A stretch of 64,000 nt of DNA from Zygnema cylindricum (GCA_037447655.1 JBBHKE010000967.1:322802-386801); one strand, 5' to 3'; numbered from the stretch's first letter, positions 31,770-42,619 are shown. The notes: generated from the letters alone by a model not told the origin. Translations and numbers: made by a program.

Positions 31770-33270
31770 TCGATAATGGAGGCTCAAACGTGGGAGTTAG
31801 TTGATCTTCCTCCGGACCGGAAAGCTATTCGCAGCAAATGGGTGTTCAAATTAAAGTTAAATCCGGATGGAACAATCGAGAGATAGAAAGCCAGACTTGT
31901 GGCAAAGGGTTACAATCAGAAGGAGGGTATTGATTTTGAGGAAACCTTCTCTCCGGTGGTAAGGTTTCCAACTGTCAGAATTCTGTTAAGTGTAGTTGCA
32001 ATTGAAAACATGGAAGTTCATCAAATGGATGTTAAGACAGCTTTTATTTATGGAGAGCTTGAAGAAACTATCTGTATGATGCTAACAGAAATGTATGAAG
32101 AGACAGGAAAGGAAAGACTAGTCTGTAAACTGCTAAAATCTTTGTATGGGCTGAAACAAGCCCTTAGACAATAGAACTAGAAGTTGGATGAGTTCCTAAC
32201 TGGACTAGGATTTAAAAGATTAAGTTTAGATCATTTTGTGTATGTTGTACAAGGAAATGATGGGATACTCTATATTGTTGTATATGTAGATGATCGGGTG
32301 CTTATCAGCAAAATCTATGGATGAAATTAATCGTATTAAGAGAGCCTTAAACTCCATATTTTAGATAAAGGATCTTCGTGTAGCCAAATATATATTAGGG
32401 ATACAAGTAGAGAGAGATAGAAATAAGAGACAGATAATGTTAACTCAAAAGGAAGCCATAGGTTCCATGCTTGAAAAATTTGAAATGAAGGAAGTAAAAG
32501 GGTGTGTAACTCCTATGGAATCTTGGCAGAAATTACAGGGAAGCGACTATGATTCAGGAATTCTAGTCACTGAGAGCCTAGAGTTAGGGGAGGAGGACTT
32601 TATGACATCAAAACCATACCGGCAGGTAGTTGGTAGCCTCATATATTTTATGAATTCCACGAGGCTTGACATTGCAGCTGCTGTTGGCTCTTTAAGTAAA
32701 AGTCTGCAGATTCCGAAAAAGGTTGACTGGGAGGCTCCAAATAGAGTTCTGAGATACCTGGGAGGAACTCGAAATCTAAAGCTTGTTCTTGGAGGAGGAG
32801 AAGTAAAACTGCAAACTTGGAGCGATGGTAGCTATGGTGACATGCCTAGCAGAAAATCTACTACATGTTTTGTTTTGCATATTGGAAATGGAACTTACTG
32901 CTGAAGCAGCAAACTTTAAAAGGTCATAGCTCACTCAACAATGGAATCCGAATATATGGCAGCAAGCTCTACCCTCAAGGAACTCCTATGGGTGAAGGCA
33001 CTTTTGTAAGAATTGGGATACATGCAAACTGGTCCTCGGGTGATCTGGTGTGACAACCAGGCAGCAATTGCAATCGCCTCTAATCCCAGCCACCACTTCA
33101 AAAGTAAGCACATGGATGTCAGACTTCATTTTGTCACAGAGAAGGTGCTTGTTAGAGTCATAAAATTGTCTTATTTGCCTTATGAAAACATGGTTGCAGA
33201 CATTCTTACTAAAGCTCTACCTGCACCTAAATTACAATTCTGTAGACAAGTTATTAGTTTGAGTGAATAA
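31770..33270 (+). pseudogene. Family 3 reverse transcriptase-RNase H
   Basis: RT begins MEAQTWELVDLPPDRKAIRS (about 31780) and shows a stop at about 31886, then [20 protein letters not shown] and [22 protein letters not shown] is at about 32284-32295 but a frameshift follows within 30 bp. RNase H fragments run at 32437-32904, 32940 onward (MESEYMAASSTLKELLWVK in a shifted frame) and 33013-33270 (DNQAAIAIASNPSHHFKSKH). The polypurine tract TTTAGGGGAG precedes the 3' LTR. Confidence 0.8.
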
Positions 33271-33293
33271 CTGAGTCTAAACCTTTAGGGGAG

Positions 33294-34258
33294 TGTTGGT
33301 TTCAAAGCTTTTTCCTCAGTAGATAACGTTGTGAGGGGAGGATTATTACTTAGAATATTTTTGGGTCTTTGAAGTTATAATACTTACCTTGTATAGTGTG
33401 ACAGTGGATGAGTAACTCTTGAGTGTAGTGTACTGTCTGATAGACACACGTCAGTATGAGGGACAACACAAAAAAGGCGGAATGAATCTTGACACATGTA
33501 ACACATCGGAAGAAGTCAAACCGGCACATCGGACGGACGAAAAGGAATACCGGACATCTGGGAAAACAAGTTTGAAGAAATAAATACAGGACGTCGATTT
33601 GAACTAAACTAACGGTTATGATTTGAGTATGGACCACAGGTGACGAAGTACTCCGTAAGCACTCCAAATATTCGTACAAGATTAATCACAGCCGGTTGGA
33701 CCTATTTGACTACTGCGGACTAAGCAGAAACATTGTGTGTACGGCGCCAAATGAAGAAAACCTGAACAAACGGTTTTTGGAGTTTAGTGAATTTAAATTT
33801 AGTGTGACAATGCTTGATTTAGGTTAGTGGCAAACATGATGTTTTGGAAGTACATTAGGTACTTTGTCGTACTATAGTACAGTACAACTATTTAGATACT
33901 ACAATCTGATTGGTCAAAAGGATTGGTAGATAAACTTTAGTGTAAAAAAGTTTAGGACTTAGAAATATTTTGGTAACCAGTTTTGAGACAATGCAAATCT
34001 GAATGCAGTTTTGTGAAACTTGCAGATGTTATATCTTATGGTTTACTAGTTCAATTGTGCTTTAATTTAAGGAATTGACAGTGTGTATGCTGGTGATATT
34101 TTACGCTGAATTTGGTGTAATTTGTACTTGTGGATCAGGTTTTATAGTGAGTGAAACATCAGTGTTTGAGTGGTTTTTTGGTTGGCTTCTGTGAAAGTTA
34201 TGTCTACTTCTACCACTACTGCTGCAGCTCCACCTGTATCGGTAGTCATAGAACATAA
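33294..34258 (+). repeat. 3' LTR of family 3
   Basis: It starts TGTTGGTTTCAAAGC and ends near CATAGAACATAA, then TSD TTGAT. It includes an untranslated duplicate of the Gag start (MSTSTTTAAAPPVSVVIEH-like, from about 34200). This proves that the Gag start codon region is part of the LTR. Confidence 0.85.
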
Positions 34259-34263
34259 TTGAT

Positions 34264-34574
34264 GTGGGTCAAGTTCTTGTTGCAACAACTAGGATATATG
34301 AAGGAGGGAGTGCATCAAGTGTTTTGTGATAATCAAGCTGCCATTGCAATTGGAGCTAATTAAAAACATCATTTCAAGGCTAAACATATGGACAAAAGAT
34401 AGAGTTTTGTGAGAGAAGAAGTTGAGAATAAGATTGTGAATATTTTATATAGATCGGATGAGGAAATGGTGGTTGATATGATGACAAAACCATTGCCCTC
34501 TCCTAAGTTAAAATATTGCATAGAAAAGTGAGGACTAAAACTGAAGTTAAAGTTAGACTAGAAAATAAAGGGAG
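34264..34574 (+). pseudogene. Copy 1d RNase H, second part
   Basis: The reading continues from 26910: MWVKFLLQQLGYMKEG, FCDNQAAIAIGAN, then HHFKAKHMDK, broken by stops at about 34361 and 34399. It ends near PLPSPKLKYCIEK and is followed by a polypurine AAAGGGAG before the LTR at 34575. Confidence 0.8.
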
Positions 34575-35582
34575 TGTTGGAATTACTAGATTTTTAGGGT
34601 ATTTTCTAGGTCTAAATAGATTTGTAAAACAGGAAAAACGAAAGTGCAGACAGCCTGCCTCCACCTCCTCTCTCTAGCCACCATACTTATTGTAGTCACT
34701 AAAGATAGAGACGGTGGTTGAGCCATGGTTGTCTTAGTTGTACAGGCAAGACTAAAGAGTGACTTATGACACTCTCAACAAAAGGTTGAGTCCAGCAGGA
34801 CTCGATCATTCGACCGGCAGAGCGAGGAGTAACCGTCAACTCTAACCGGTAAGTCGTAGGAGTTCGTTAACATGTATGGGGTGTGATATTTATTTAAACT
34901 GTGTTTTGATCCTGAATCAGATTAACAGAATGACAAATAAAAAAACATAGAACAAAGTAATATATAGTGCGAACACTATCTCGCACGAAACAAGTGAATC
35001 TAAAATTTGTTTTGACGGCTAACATTAAATGTCGGTTTATGATCCGACGGCACATATCCCTGTCGAAATCTCGGAATGGTCACTTTGGCATTTTTTGGAC
35101 GTGGCGTGACCTGGCGATATGTGGAGAATAACATTCGGTCACGGGAATTGCGGAGAACATAAGGACGAGTTAAAAATGTACACGCGTTAACTCAATGGCC
35201 TTGCCGTACACATGACGTACAAAAAGTACATCACTCGTAGTACCTTTAGGTACTCTACATTAGTGTAATTAGTTCGTACGTCATTAGATAGGGATTGTGA
35301 GATGGGTTTAGGACTCAGAGAATATGGTAGATAGGGACCTCTCCCCCTTAGAGAGTTTTGTATAAACTTGGCATCTTTGCCACTTTATAACTAATCGGTT
35401 GGTTAGTTGTTTTCAGAGATTCTTTTTGCTACGGACTCAAGGGAGTCTAGACTGCACATGGGTTCAATCAGACTGTCAATTTGTCTGCTTGGGCAACAGT
35501 GGTTGTGGTTGAAAATGGATTAGTTAAAAACTATCTAGAGGCTTCTTGAATTCTGTAGTCCAATCGACAACACAAAATTGCA
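34575..35582 (+). repeat. Family 1 LTR of copy 1d, with gag start on its right
   Basis: It begins TGTTGGAATTACTAG after a polypurine tract and ends AAAATTGCA. It is the 3' LTR of copy 1d. Yet 35583-35610 continues as a decayed primer-binding site and Gag start (CGTTATGGCTCCACCCTC), so the same LTR is also followed by internal sequence. Confidence 0.7.
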
Positions 35583-35874
35583 CGTTATGGCTCCACCCTC
35601 TAAAATTTGGTACGTATCGACCTCTCTCCCTTAGAGAGTTTTGCATAAACTTGGCATCTTTGCCACTTCATAACGAATCGGTTAAATGGTATTTTTCAAT
35701 GATTTTTTTTGCTACGAACTCAGGGGAGTTCAGACTGCACACGGGTGCAATCAAACTGTCAATATGTCTGCTTGAGCAGCAATGAATGTGGCTGAAAGTG
35801 GGTTACTTAGAATTTGTCTAGAGGCTTCCTAAATTATGTAGTCCAATGGAGGTCACAAAATTGCAAACCTCTCA
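35583..35874 (+). repeat. Gag-start remnant plus duplicated LTR end
   Basis: 35583-35610 is a family 1 primer-binding site/Gag start remnant. From about 35613 the sequence repeats the last roughly 260 bp of the preceding LTR (CTCTCYCCCTTAGAGAGTTTTG, ACTTGGCATCTTTGCCACTT, CTGCACAYGGGTNCAATC, GTCTAGAGGCTTC blocks). It ends CACAAAATTGCAAAC at 35874. Confidence 0.6.
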
Positions 35875-36195
35875 ATAATTCCATTATTTTCTCGCATATA
35901 TGGAACTATCAAATTATGACTAATACCTTCTTCAAAGAGACACTTCTCGAATTCATTTGAAGTATATTCTCCTTTGTTGTCCAATCTCAATGCCAAGATC
36001 GAAACTCCATAGAATATTTCCGCCCACGCTTTGTAGTTTTTAAATTGGGTTAGTACTTCACTCTTATGTTACATAAAATAAACTTTTGTTTACCTAGAAT
36101 GGTCATCTGTGAATGTAACCATATAGTGAACACCTCCAGCAGATGCCACTTGGGAGGGACCAAGAATATCTAAGTGAATGAGATAAACTTTTTCT
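35875..36195 (-). pseudogene. Copia integrase-core fragment (family 2-like)
   Basis: On the minus strand it reads from a segment like LIHLDILGPSQVASAGGVHY, through a TDD...SRXTKVYFM and an RLDNKGEYTSNEFEKCLFEEG-like core, to the NNG region. It is cut at 36195 by the LTR of copy 1c and at 35875 by the LTR-end fragment. It may belong to the same old element as the gag fragment at 41461-41520. Confidence 0.65.
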
Positions 36196-37241
36196 TGCAA
36201 CTCTGAGACCTCGATAGGTCCTCAGAGTAGGCAATTCACACGAAGCCTCTAGGATAACCCTGACCCCTTTGTGTTTCAGCATGAATAACTACCACCTAAG
36301 CGAACAAAAACATTGAGCTTTCATCTTATGAAAGCAAGACTTTCGTGAGTCGATAGCAAAAAGAATCACTGAATTTGCTCCTCTGAGCGTTACATTATGA
36401 AGGGTCAAAGTTGACCTTTTGTATAAAAGCTCTCTAGGAGAGAGGGTCATATCTACCAAATTTTTCTAAGTCTTATCTCTATCTAAAATTCTATCTACTA
36501 AAAAACGCCACAAATCATAATACTGTGTCATAAAGAAAGGTATAGGTGCTCGTGTACTTTCTATACGGCCATTGTACGACATGGCCAACAAATCGACACA
36601 TGTCATATTTGGATTCGTTCTTGTAATCCCAAAAGATGCTGTAATCCAATGTGGTTATGCCACGTGTCAATCAATGTGGCGTTGACCGCAAACCGGCAAA
36701 ATTCCTATTCCGCGATCTCGGCATTCTTCGCGGCCCTCCGATCAAAACCGGGTTTGAATCGTAGCCGTCATAAATACTTGCGCGATATTAGTGTCGCTAT
36801 CGAAAAAAAAATGTGCGGTATCCGTTTCAAGATGTTTCGTTTCCTGTTCAATACAAACTGTGTTTATGTCCTAATATTCTATTAAATGAAATAGTCCACA
36901 CGTAAACATTTATATACCTATCACACCATATATCACATAACCTTGGTCTTAGACTAAATGGATAGAACTACGGTCCACCAACGGCTTGACCGACATTAGG
37001 TACTAGGTTCGAATTCTAAAACCGTGAATTACCATTTAGGTAAATCTACCAATCGTCTCTCTGTCTCCCTTTAGATAGCATACGTAACCATGGCTCCAGC
37101 TCCCTCTCCAACTTTTAGTGACTACAACAAGTGTGGGAGCTGAAAAGAGGAGTTAGATGCAGACTGCCTCTGCTTCTTTTGTGCATTTTAACTATAACAA
37201 AAAAAACAAAGAAAATACTAAAAGAACCTTTAATTTCTATA
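36196..37241 (-). repeat. 3' LTR of copy 1c
   Basis: It lies next to the polypurine tract (AATAATGGGAG, minus, at about 37242-37252). It contains the family 1 LTR blocks and, at about 36960-37020 on the plus strand (antisense to the LTR), an A-box-like ATGGATAGAACTACGG and a B-box-like GGTTCGAATTC about 40 bp apart. The element start at 37241 reads TA instead of TG. Confidence 0.65.
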
Positions 37242-37252
37242 CTCCCATTATT

Positions 37253-38730
37253 TTCTAGTCACTCTTTAATTTAAGACCACACTTCTCCCAGCAAAAAATT
37301 AGTTTACGGGAAGGCACAAGTTTGGTCATCATATTTGCTTCCATTTCACTATCTGGTTTATACTCTAAACTGATTATCTTGTTTTCTACTTCCTGCCTAA
37401 CAAAGCTTAGTCTAATATCCATGTGTTTGGCTTTAAAGTGATGTTTAAGATTGGCAAAATGGCAATGGTTCCTTGATTATCCAAAACACCTTTTGGACAC
37501 CACTTTTAAGATGACCAAGCTCACCAAGCAAAGACTTGACCCACATTAATTCTTTTAAGACAGAGCAAGAAGGTATGTACTCAGCCTCCATGGTGGACTA
37601 AGCAATGACCTTTTGCTGCTTGCTGCTCCAGCAGCAAGCCCCATCACCCACATACAATATATACCCAGACGTGCATCTCCTAATATGAGCATCCTCATAG
37701 CTGGCATCACTCCAAGTGGTGAAGTCAGTATTGTTCCCACCCATATGCAACCATAGATCTCTAGTCCCTATTAGATATCTAAGGACTCTCTTAGCTGCCT
37801 CCCAATCATTCTTAGTGGGAGCATTCAGACTCCTACTAAGTACTCCTACACCCGCGGCTATGTCTAGATGGGTACAATAAATGAAATATATTAGGTTGCC
37901 CCCTACTTGTCTATAAGGGATGGTCTGCATAAATCTTTTCTCTTCCGGGCCTTTCTCATCATCCAAGAATACAACTCCCTCTTCCACACTCCGTTCACTT
38001 CCCTTCTTTAGTTCCATAGGAGTTGTAAAACTATTAGCCTTGTCCATTTGTAATCATTCTAACATGTTTCCAATGGCCTTTTTTTTAGTTAATCTTATCA
38101 TTTTTCTATCTTTTTCTCTCTCTACCTGATTCCCAAAATATACCTTGCTTCTCCCATATCTTTCATCTCAAATCTTCTTTTTAGATGATTTTTCAATTTA
38201 TTTATTTTATCTATAGATTTACTTAAAACAAGCAAATCTTTAATATAAATTTCAACAAAAATAATTCCTTCCTCATCTTGAAGCAAATAAATTGAGTGAT
38301 CTGAGCTGAACCGAATATATCCCAAACCTGTTAGAAACCTATCGAGCTTGTTGTTCCAGATTCAGCCCATACAAAGATTTGATCAATCGGCATACCTTAC
38401 TTTCCTCCCCTTGCTCCACAAATCTTCAGGTTGTCGTATAAAAATTTCCTCTTCTAACTCTTTATTTAGAAAGGCTGTCTTGATGTCCATCAGATGCACT
38501 TCCATGTCTTCTACTGCCGCCATACTTAGAAGTATCCGAACTGAAGGAAACCTGATGACCGGAGCAAAAGTCTCCTCGTAGTCAATTCCCTCTTTCTGCG
38601 TAAATTCTTTCGCCACTAATAGAGCATGGTTGCGCTCAATGGTGTTATCCGGGTTGAGTTTCACCTTAAAAACCCACTTACACCTAATTGGTTTCGTCTT
38701 AGGAGGACAATCCACCAATTCTCATGTATC
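37253..38730 (-). pseudogene. Copy 1c reverse transcriptase-RNase H
   Basis: The RT start (38383-38718) shows PIRCKWVFKVKLNPDN, FTQKEGIDYEETFAPVIRFP and MDIKTAFLNKELEEEIF. In the catalytic loop (about 38245-38256) YVDD has become YIKD (FVEIYIKDLLVLSKS), so one catalytic Asp is lost. Further fragments are at 37598-38047 (TIPYRQVGGNLIYFIYCTHL; RCTSGYILYVGDGACCWSS) and 37555-37740. Frameshifts lie at about 38350, 38110 and 37600. Confidence 0.8.
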
Positions 38731-38739
38731 GGCCGCTAT

Positions 38740-40150
38740 AACTGAGGCCATCTCCTCATTAATTGTTGTCTTCCACCGGTTTCTCTCAAGATAAGTCATT
38801 GCCTCATTATAAGTTTGAGGTTCCTCGGGGTGAGACAATTTGGTTACCTTATTGTTAACTTGCCTCTCTTATAATCTTTTGGTGCTTCTTCTTTCTCCCT
38901 CAAACTCCATTGTCGGAATAGATGCCTCTCTTAGATTCTCCCGAACAGTTTTTGCTTCTCCCCTATCCCTTGATTTTGGGTCAATTTCCACCACGTGTTC
39001 CTTTTCGGTTGAAGTTAATATTAGAGGTTTCACATTTGGGTCCTTCTCGATCTGATCTATAGCTGCAAGATCATCATTTTTTTTGAAATCTTTGATAGTT
39101 AGGAAGCTCAAAGTCATCGGAATTTTTGACTCAAATCTGATTTTGATTCTCTTTGTATGCTTAAAGGAATCTATAGATTTCCCTTCATCCATAACCACTA
39201 GATGCTTCTCTAGGATTATATCTTTTCTCTTGAGATCATAGACTCTATATCCTTTTACATCTTCACCATATCCTAATAGATATCCTGGTTTTCCTTTTGG
39301 ATCTAACTTCCACTTTGACCAATCTATGTCTTAACCGAAGACTTGACTACTGAAAACCTTTACTCTCTTAATTGGGGTTTCATGGAGATTTTCACTCCAT
39401 GCTTTATATTGTCTAAAACATTCTTGAGCCTCTGACTTATTTTTCAAAAAATACACTCTGAAAAACCGAAACCAATTATCGGTGATAGTCATCATAAATC
39501 TCTTCCCCCCAGGTGAGGGCACTCTGGCCAGTTCCCAAATATCTGTGTGTACTAAATCTAGAATCTTTTCTCCCTTGTAGGTGGTAGTTTTTAGGAAGGG
39601 TAAGTTGTGTGCTTTACCTTGAGCACATCCACTACAATCAGTTAGATTTTCACTCTTATCGAACTGTATCCCTTCCACTACCCCCATCTTTTTCATCTCT
39701 CTTAACTTATCTACATTCACATGCCTAAGCCTCTTATGCCACAACATTATATCATGAACACCAGCATAATAAAGTTTCTTTTTTTCATTGTTTAAAATCA
39801 GCCTAAACATCCTTTGGCTACCTTTTTCAGCACTAAAATAAACTTCCTCCTCAAAACTAGCAGTAAAGACTCCTTTCCTAGTGCTAGTATCAAAACCCTT
39901 ATCATCTAATACAGACGTAAACATGAGGTTTTTGTTCTGCTCCGGAATAAATAATACATCGAAGAATGTATTTATGGATGTCTTTCGTTCTACTAACACT
40001 TTTAGATCTACCGATACTACAAGAGTAGTAGTGACTATCCTCCCATCCATGTACTCTATCTCTACGGTGGGAATCTTTCTTATCTTAGTGAACAGATGTT
40101 TATCCTTACACATGTGCATAGAGGGACCAGAATCTACAATCTAACCAATT
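38740..40150 (-). pseudogene. Copy 1c protease-integrase and spacer
   Basis: A 262-residue open stretch (39331-40119) holds the end of the protease, the integrase finger (LWHKRLRHVNVDKLREM with CSGCAQGKAHNLPF) and the start of the core (MMTITDNWFRFFRVYFLKN, where the usual Asp-Asp reads Asp-Asn). The protease motif (about 40110-40145) is DSGPSMHMC after an in-frame stop replacing Trp. The core is internally deleted: the segment after HETPIKRV jumps to VFSSQVFG. The spacer (38869-39240) keeps KHLVVMDEGKS and IPTMEFEGERR, the segments into which solo LTRs inserted in copy 1b. Confidence 0.75.
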
Positions 40151-40159
40151 TCACCTTTC

Positions 40160-41290
40160 AATCCACCGTAAGCACGTTTCAACTTTCGTGGATTTTTGAC
40201 CTCGTTTTTCGCTTCCAACTCCTCATCCAATAGGAGTTCATTGCCCTTATCCTCGGATTCTGCCTCATTACCTGTGTCACAATGGCTTTTTACTTTCCTC
40301 TCGGGGGTCCACTGATCTGCCCTTCATTTAACCACAGCTTGGTTAACTTAGTGCACTCCGCCATAAAGGTCCCTGGTTTCTTACAAAAGTGGCACGAAGC
40401 CTTGGGAAACCTTTGTCCCTACTCGTCAGTCTAATTTTTCTGCCCACCCCTTCCATAGTTTCTGACCAGTTTCCTGGAATCATTCTTCTTCGAATCGATC
40501 CTAGTTACGAAGGCTTGCCCACTCTTTCATCCTCTTCGGATCTCAATTGTATCTTCACCAACCAGAATCATCCCTACCACTGAATTCCATATCAACCTTG
40601 AGTCCGGCAAGTCTAGCACACGGTTGACTATGTTCTCGAATTCATCTGGAACCTTCATGAGCAACGAGTTAACCTTCATCTTTTTCAATTTCAACTTGTC
40701 CGGCACTCTCTAGCTTTATGAAAAGTGTTGCCAACTCATTACAAAAATCCAACATCTTCCCCCCCTTGTATACATATGCGCTAATTTTCTGATCAACCAA
40801 CAGCTGTTGTTGAATTGTACCACTTCAGTACATCTCTATGAAAGCCAACCAAAGATCGAATGCCCTCTCTACTTGCAAATGAGGAGATGCAAGCCCTTGA
40901 GTACGATGGCGGAGGATGAAGTGATTGGCGGCCATATTGTTGTAGTCCCAAGTATCGGTATCATCATCCTCGTTCCTCAAATAGGTGAATGAATGCCGAA
41001 CCGGTTGATATTGGTGTGACGGTCTCCTTCTTTTTTCTTTTGTCCACCACCTCCCCTTCCTTTGTCTCCTTCGTTGAAGATGGATCGGCATTTCTGGTAA
41101 ATCTACTACTTCTAAACCCTCGAGGGATCCGAAGACTTGATAGACGCCTCACCCATCCACTCACTATTCCCCAAAACCGTCTCACACATAGAGCTCCTAC
41201 CATCATACTTTCCGAGGATATGAAGCCATGTCCATTCAAGATGGGCACCCTAGAGGGTGGGCCCATAACCTGCAACAGTGAGACCACCAT
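40160..41290 (-). pseudogene. Copy 1c Gag, broken; starts inside the LTR
   Basis: An open frame begins MVVSLLQVMGPPSRVPILNG at 41290, 20 bp inside the LTR, and crosses the primer-binding site. Fragments at 40964-41290 and 40825-41091 overlap in two frames (frameshift near 41000). DTDTWDYNNMAANHFILRHR and RAFDLWLAFIEMY resemble the copy 1a Gag. Later Gag (40160-40820) is readable only in pieces with several stops; a zinc-knuckle remnant lies near 40375-40400. Confidence 0.7.
41256..41270 (-). promoter_or_regulatory. Primer-binding site, half-tRNA-iMet type (copy 1c)
   Basis: GGTTATGGGCCCACC on the minus strand is a 15-base perfect complement of the plant initiator tRNA-Met anticodon arm as I recall it (GGUGGGCCCAUAACC). 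It starts at the first base after the LTR. Confidence 0.7.
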
Positions 41291-41460
41291 AGGTCGTTAG
41301 AGTAGGCAGCTCACACGACGCATTTTAAATATCCCTAACCCCTTTGTGTTTCAACAAGAATAAGTGCCACCCAGGAAGACAAAAAATCTGACCACCTTTA
41401 TCCTTTTGAAGGAGAGACTCCCTTGAGTCAATAGCAAAAAGAATCTCTAAATTTGCTCCA
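41271..41460 (-). repeat. 5' LTR fragment of copy 1c
   Basis: This is the last 190 bp of the LTR, aligned with 36196-36385. It is joined at 41460 to a family 2 gag fragment; the shared AAATTTGCTCC words end there. Confidence 0.6.
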
Positions 41461-41520
41461 TTGCTGAAACGACGATTCAACCATCGAAGATAGGAATACG
41501 CCCACGAAAGGCCCATAACC
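41461..41520 (-). pseudogene. Family 2 primer-binding site and gag fragment
   Basis: Directly left of the LTR at 41521 lies GGTTATGGGCC (minus, 41510-41520), followed by about 50 bp of family 2 Gag with an internal deletion relative to 47271-47345. It shows that the LTR at 41521-42606 also acted as the 5' LTR of a second, older element. Confidence 0.6.
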
Positions 41521-42606
41521 TGTTTTTCTACAACCACCGTTGTAGGCGGAGAACCAGCAGTAGTAGTGGAAGTAGACATGAAAATAAACAGAAACTATCA
41601 AAGTACCTACTCAACAGGGAACTTAGAACTGACACAAAATTTGATTCAAAAAGCCAATATGCTTTAAATTCGCCAGAGTGATACAAAATACAGTAAACTA
41701 ACAATTCCCTAATTTGAAGCCCAAATGACTTGGTAAACCATAAGATATGATGTCTAGAAGTTTCACAAAAACTGCCCTTAGGAAATCATATTCCCAAAAC
41801 TGGAAGCTACAAAATTGGCTAAGTCCTAAGTTATATACTCACAGTGTCTATCTACTGATCTACACTAATTTGGGTAACCGTTACTACGGTTATTATCCTG
41901 ACTAACGACAAAGCATCCTACTTGTACGTCACTGTACCTCAAAACCCTAATTATTATTTTCTAAAAACTTGATTAATGGAACACTATTTTTTTATCACAC
42001 TAAACTACAAACTAATGTTATTCAAATATTTACATACATTGAACCGTACACAAAACGTTCTAACCGTACACAAAACGTTCCAAATGCTTAGTCAGCGGTA
42101 GCCGCTAAAGTCCAGCCGAATGTGGTCGTGTAGTACGAAGCACCTGAGTGCTTCGTCACTTGTGGTCCCACGTGAATCACGCCTCGTCACTTTGTGGTCC
42201 CATGTAAATCACGCCTCGTCACTTGCGGTCCCACGTGAATCGCGTCCGTCGACGTCTCTCAAAATCAATGATCATAATTCACTTCCGAAATATCCAGACG
42301 TTTCTATTTAATGATCATAAAAATATTACGTACCATATAATTCCAAAACATCTGTATGACTCCAAAAATAGCCGTACCATATATTTTCCGAGATATCCGG
42401 ATCAGATTTCGTCCGTCTGATTTGGCGATTCCAATTGTCTGCTGCGTGACGCGTGTCGACGTCACTCTGTTAAACTTGCAGAGGTACAATACACTCTATT
42501 GTACTTTGCCTACAGTAACACTAATAAAGGTAAGTCTTATATACCACTTTTTAGAAACTATTCAAAGTCTACTCTATTTACTAACTAAAGATTTCAAATC
42601 TCAACA
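41521..42606 (-). repeat. 3' LTR of family 2 (shared LTR)
   Basis: It starts (minus) TGTTGAGATTTG at 42606, right after the polypurine tract, and ends TGTAGAAAAACA at 41521. A tandem array of G-box-containing units lies at about 42155-42260. A TATA-like GTATATAAG (minus) lies at about 42535-42545. The Gag start codon lies inside the LTR (ATG at 41579, minus). Confidence 0.8.
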
Positions 42607-42619
42607 CTCCCCTAAATCT

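Larger units (their letters stand above)
26906..34263 (+). mobile_element. Copia element, family 3, with intact LTR pair and TTGAT TSDs
   Basis: The element spans 26911-34258. TTGAT lies directly before (26906-26910) and directly after (34259-34263). The disrupted copy 1d RNase H reads straight across the site (AVKEL then MWVKFL). The 5' LTR is 26911-29160 and carries a nested solo LTR; without it and its duplicated 5 bp the LTR is about 963 bp, against 965 bp for the 3' LTR (33294-34258). Gag, PR, IN, RT and RNase H follow in copia order. Confidence 0.9.
36196..41460 (-). mobile_element. Copia copy 1c (family 1), 5' LTR truncated
   Basis: The 3' LTR is 36196-37241 and the partial 5' LTR is 41271-41460, with RNase H, RT, integrase, protease and gag between them on the minus strand. 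The LTR ends TGCAACTCTGAGACC (36196) and TGCAACAGTGAGACC (41271) match. At 41460 the 5' LTR is joined to a family 2 gag fragment, so most of it is lost and no TSD can be tested. Confidence 0.8.
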
